A stretch of DNA of 64,000 nt from CAYWWY01 sp964462525 (GTDB lineage Bacteria; Thermotogota; Thermotogae; MWEM01): NCBI GenBank assembly GCA_964462525.1, contig CAYWWY010000009.1:30951-94950 (forward strand), in the 5' to 3' direction. Shown here in pieces: positions 62,202 through 64,000 of the stretch. The notes under the pieces are model-generated. The model saw only the letters and a list, made by a program, of their open reading frames with translations. It ran no database searches and had not been told where the DNA came from. A program made the position numbers and the translations under genes. How positions within the stretch are numbered: the first letter of the stretch is position 1; every line of letters begins with the position of its first letter.

Positions 62202-64000
62202 ATGAGACAGATTCTTGTATGGTGGCTTGTTTTTCTTTGCATACCCTTTTTTATGGGGTTTGCCTCAAATGATGAGGAGATATCTCCTCATCTGATACTA
62301 GATGAATCCTTTGCAACGGGAGGGTTCGAAGCGTTTCCATGGATCTTGGGAGGAACAGTTTACCCTTTCCTTCAATCACTTGAAATTTTCCATGGGGAGT
62401 TTGCCCTTCAATTTGGAGAGATTGGTGACGATCAGGAGTCCACGATTGAAATCCAGGTTGAAATTAGCACCCCCAAGTGGCTCAGTTTTTATTTCAAAGT
62501 CAGCAGTGAAAAAGATTTCGACTTTTTGGAGTTTTATGACGGCACCCAACAAATCGGAAGTTGGTCGGGAATCACGGATTGGGAGGAATTCACTCATTAC
62601 CTAAGCCCGGGTCAACATACCTTGTTATGGAAATATTCCAAAGACTTTTCCGATCGGGAAGGTCTCGATACCGCATGGATCGATCAGATTTCAATCGGAG
62701 AAGCCGAAGAACCTCCCGATATCGCGCAATGGTTGGAAGAATATGGGCTTGGGGAATCCCTATGGGTTTTGGGCGGGTCAGCCTTTCCCTTCCTACAGTC
62801 TCGCGAAACCTTCATAGGGGATTATGCCTTTCAATTTGGAGCCATCGAGGATGATCAAGAATCCACCATTGAGATCAAAGTAGAGTTGAGTGAACCACAC
62901 CATATTATTTTTTATAAAAAAGTCAGCAGCGAAAGAGACTATGACTTTTTGGAATTCTACGTAGGAACCCAACGCATCGGAAGCTGGTCGGGAATCACAG
63001 ATTGGCAAGAGTTCGCCCATTATCTAAGTCCGGGTCAACACACCTTACTATGGAGATACACCAAAGACTATTCAGATCGCGAGGGGCGCGATACCGCATG
63101 GATCGATCAGATTTCATTCGTCGAAGCCCAAGAACCCCCCGACATTGCTCAATGGTTGGAAGGATACGGATTTGAAAACCCTCAATGGGTTCTGGGCGGG
63201 TCAGCCCCTCCTTTCCTGCAGTCTCGTGAAATCTTCCAAGGGGAGTTTGCGCTTCAATTCGGAGCCATAGAGGATGACCAAGACTCCACCATTGAGATTC
63301 AAGTGGAGTTGAGCGAACCGCAGCAAATCAGTTTTTACCATAAAGTCAGCAGCGAAATGGACTTTGATTTTCTGGAATTCTATGTTGATTCGCAACAAAT
63401 CAGGAGCTGGTCAGGGACTACTGATTGGAGGAAACACAGCCATAATTTACCACAAGGCCAGCATACCCTGTTGTGGAAGTATACGAAAGACTGTAGTTTC
63501 AGTGAAGGCCAAGATACCGCATGGATCGATCGGATTTCGATCGGGGAAGCACTGCCACCCTCAGTTCGCCATCAGGTCAGTCCTGCTGTTGATGGGTGGA
63601 AAACATCTACCATGGTTCTTGTAGATGCAGGGAAAAGGATCGCTTTTTCCCTTCCTGGCGATCTCGTTGAAACCCATGACGATGAAATGGTTGATTTTTT
63701 CGACCATCGCCTCCAGGTTTGGGAGCAAAATGAACTTGGAGATGAACAAGTGATGATTATCATGATTGTTGATGATACCGTAGAGTTCTATTTCTGGTTA
63801 TCAATAGATGAAATGCTGATTGAAACCGACAATGAAATTGAAGTAGTTGGATACACCGGCAGAAAGGTTGTCGGTTATGTCGATGAAATGGAAACCAAGG
63901 CGTGGCTTTTGCTGGTGTCTGATTTCATCCAAATCGAAGAAGAGTCATGGGATCTCCTGTTTACCATCATAGCTACGGAAGAATATGTGCAATCCAACCC
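62202..64000 (+). CDS. Exported protein with three tandem 141-residue repeats (3' end outside window)
   Basis: At least 599 residues, open to the right edge. ATG 62202 follows GAGGAGG by 8 bases, then signal peptide RQILVWWLVFLCIPFFMGFAS. Three repeats start at residues 47, 188 and 329; each has LQFG...EDDQES, then SFYFKVSSEKDFDFLEFY-like strands and a closing LLWKYSKD...DTAWIDQIS. This 'SSE..DFLEFY...W.Y.KD....D.AWID' pattern is a jelly-roll domain known from bacterial secreted proteins. After residue 450 comes a different domain (VDGWKTSTMVLVDAGKRIAFSLP...). Probably surface-exposed, binding glycan or protein. Confidence 0.85.
   Translation, partial: MRQILVWWLVFLCIPFFMGFASNDEEISPHLILDESFATGGFEAFPWILGGTVYPFLQSLEIFHGEFALQFGEIGDDQESTIEIQVEISTPKWLSFYFKVSSEKDFDFLEFYDGTQQIGSWSGITDWEEFTHYLSPGQHTLLWKYSKDFSDREGLDTAWIDQISIGEAEEPPDIAQWLEEYGLGESLWVLGGSAFPFLQSRETFIGDYAFQFGAIEDDQESTIEIKVELSEPHHIIFYKKVSSERDYDFLEFYVGTQRIGSWSGITDWQEFAHYLSPGQHTLLWRYTKDYSDREGRDTAWIDQISFVEAQEPPDIAQWLEGYGFENPQWVLGGSAPPFLQSREIFQGEFALQFGAIEDDQDSTIEIQVELSEPQQISFYHKVSSEMDFDFLEFYVDSQQIRSWSGTTDWRKHSHNLPQGQHTLLWKYTKDCSFSEGQDTAWIDRISIGEALPPSVRHQVSPAVDGWKTSTMVLVDAGKRIAFSLPGDLVETHDDEMVDFFDHRLQVWEQNELGDEQVMIIMIVDDTVEFYFWLSIDEMLIETDNEIEVVGYTGRKVVGYVDEMETKAWLLLVSDFIQIEEESWDLLFTIIATEEYVQSN
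62340..63555 (+). repeat. Three in-frame tandem repeats, 423-base period
   Basis: Units begin at the TGG codons at 62340, 62763 and 63186, exactly 423 bases apart. They share long near-identical blocks such as GATACCGCATGGATCGATC. The third unit ends early, at about 63555. The similarity points to recent internal duplication. Confidence 0.9.

Noticed and set aside
62376..63398. Three similar minus-strand frames in the repeat region
   Set aside because: They recur only because the plus-strand repeats recur with a 423-base period.
1..64000. tRNA genes, CRISPR arrays, insertion sequences or prophage
   Set aside because: No cloverleaf-like segments, regularly spaced short repeats, transposase or integrase frames were seen; a tRNAscan or CRISPR search would be decisive.

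Overview
The window is a gene-dense bacterial chromosome segment with moderate GC, short intergenic gaps and many 4-base gene overlaps. The organism looks like a flagellated, sugar-using, probably anaerobic bacterium with a diderm-type envelope. The signs are a very long flagellar FlgK, a GGDEF/HD-GYP sensor, an exported protein that may be a beta-barrel, several lipoproteins, GH4 and GH42-like glycosidases, many ABC sugar-transport parts and M32/M42 peptidases. An NFACT/RqcH protein, a giant FlgK and GH4 enzymes are reminiscent of Thermotogota-like lineages, but nothing here fixes the phylum. There are no rRNA genes, and I saw no tRNA gene, CRISPR array, IS element or prophage. Promoters resemble sigma-70 sites, often with an extended -10 (TGnTATAATC). 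Ribosome-binding sites are strong (AAGGAGG), and TTG or GTG starts are fairly common.

Layout. 1-3504 (+): the end of an unknown gene, then mfd. 6758-3519 (-): a three-subunit flavin/Fe-S dehydrogenase (hydroxyproline/proline dehydrogenase or HCN-synthase type) behind a perfect-consensus promoter. 32479 down to 6831 (-): one long co-directional run of gltX, cysS, a cNMP-binding-like protein, DUF1015, an exported protein, an acyltransferase, a glycosyltransferase, a CDP-3,6-dideoxyhexose cassette (rfbH-rfbF-SDR-rmlC-like-rfbG), a GIDE-LemA fusion, a GGDEF/HD-GYP sensor, a 1495-residue FlgK behind a sigma-28-like promoter, nfo, an NFACT protein and an RluA-family enzyme. 40314-32652 (-): an apparently autoregulated sugar operon of GntR repressor, ROK kinase, SIS protein, GH42-like glycosidase, binding protein and two permeases, closed by a terminator. 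45168-40479 (-): a second transport cluster with a binding protein, an exported tandem-domain protein and a fused two-half permease. 50988-45316 (-): an M32 carboxypeptidase, a 24-residue peptide, an M42 peptidase, a lipoprotein and an orphan ABC_sub_bind protein. 51441-56517 (+): a flavodoxin-fold reductase, a GH4 glycosidase, an exported SAM hydroxide adenosyltransferase-like protein, an exported Ntn-hydrolase-like protein and a GNAT protein. 60274-56522 (-): a lipoprotein, then an exported alpha/beta hydrolase with an exported tautomerase-like protein. 60925-64000: a GyrI-like protein (+), a compact operon of two micro-ORFs on the opposite strand, and an exported protein with three 141-codon repeats that runs off the window.

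Main points for follow-up are the two-peptide micro-operon (61467-61761), the 24-residue Lys/Pro peptide (49269-49343), the permease fusion with its exported tandem-domain partner (40479-45168), the giant FlgK with dockerin-like calcium loops, and the GntR operator lying exactly between -35 and -10.
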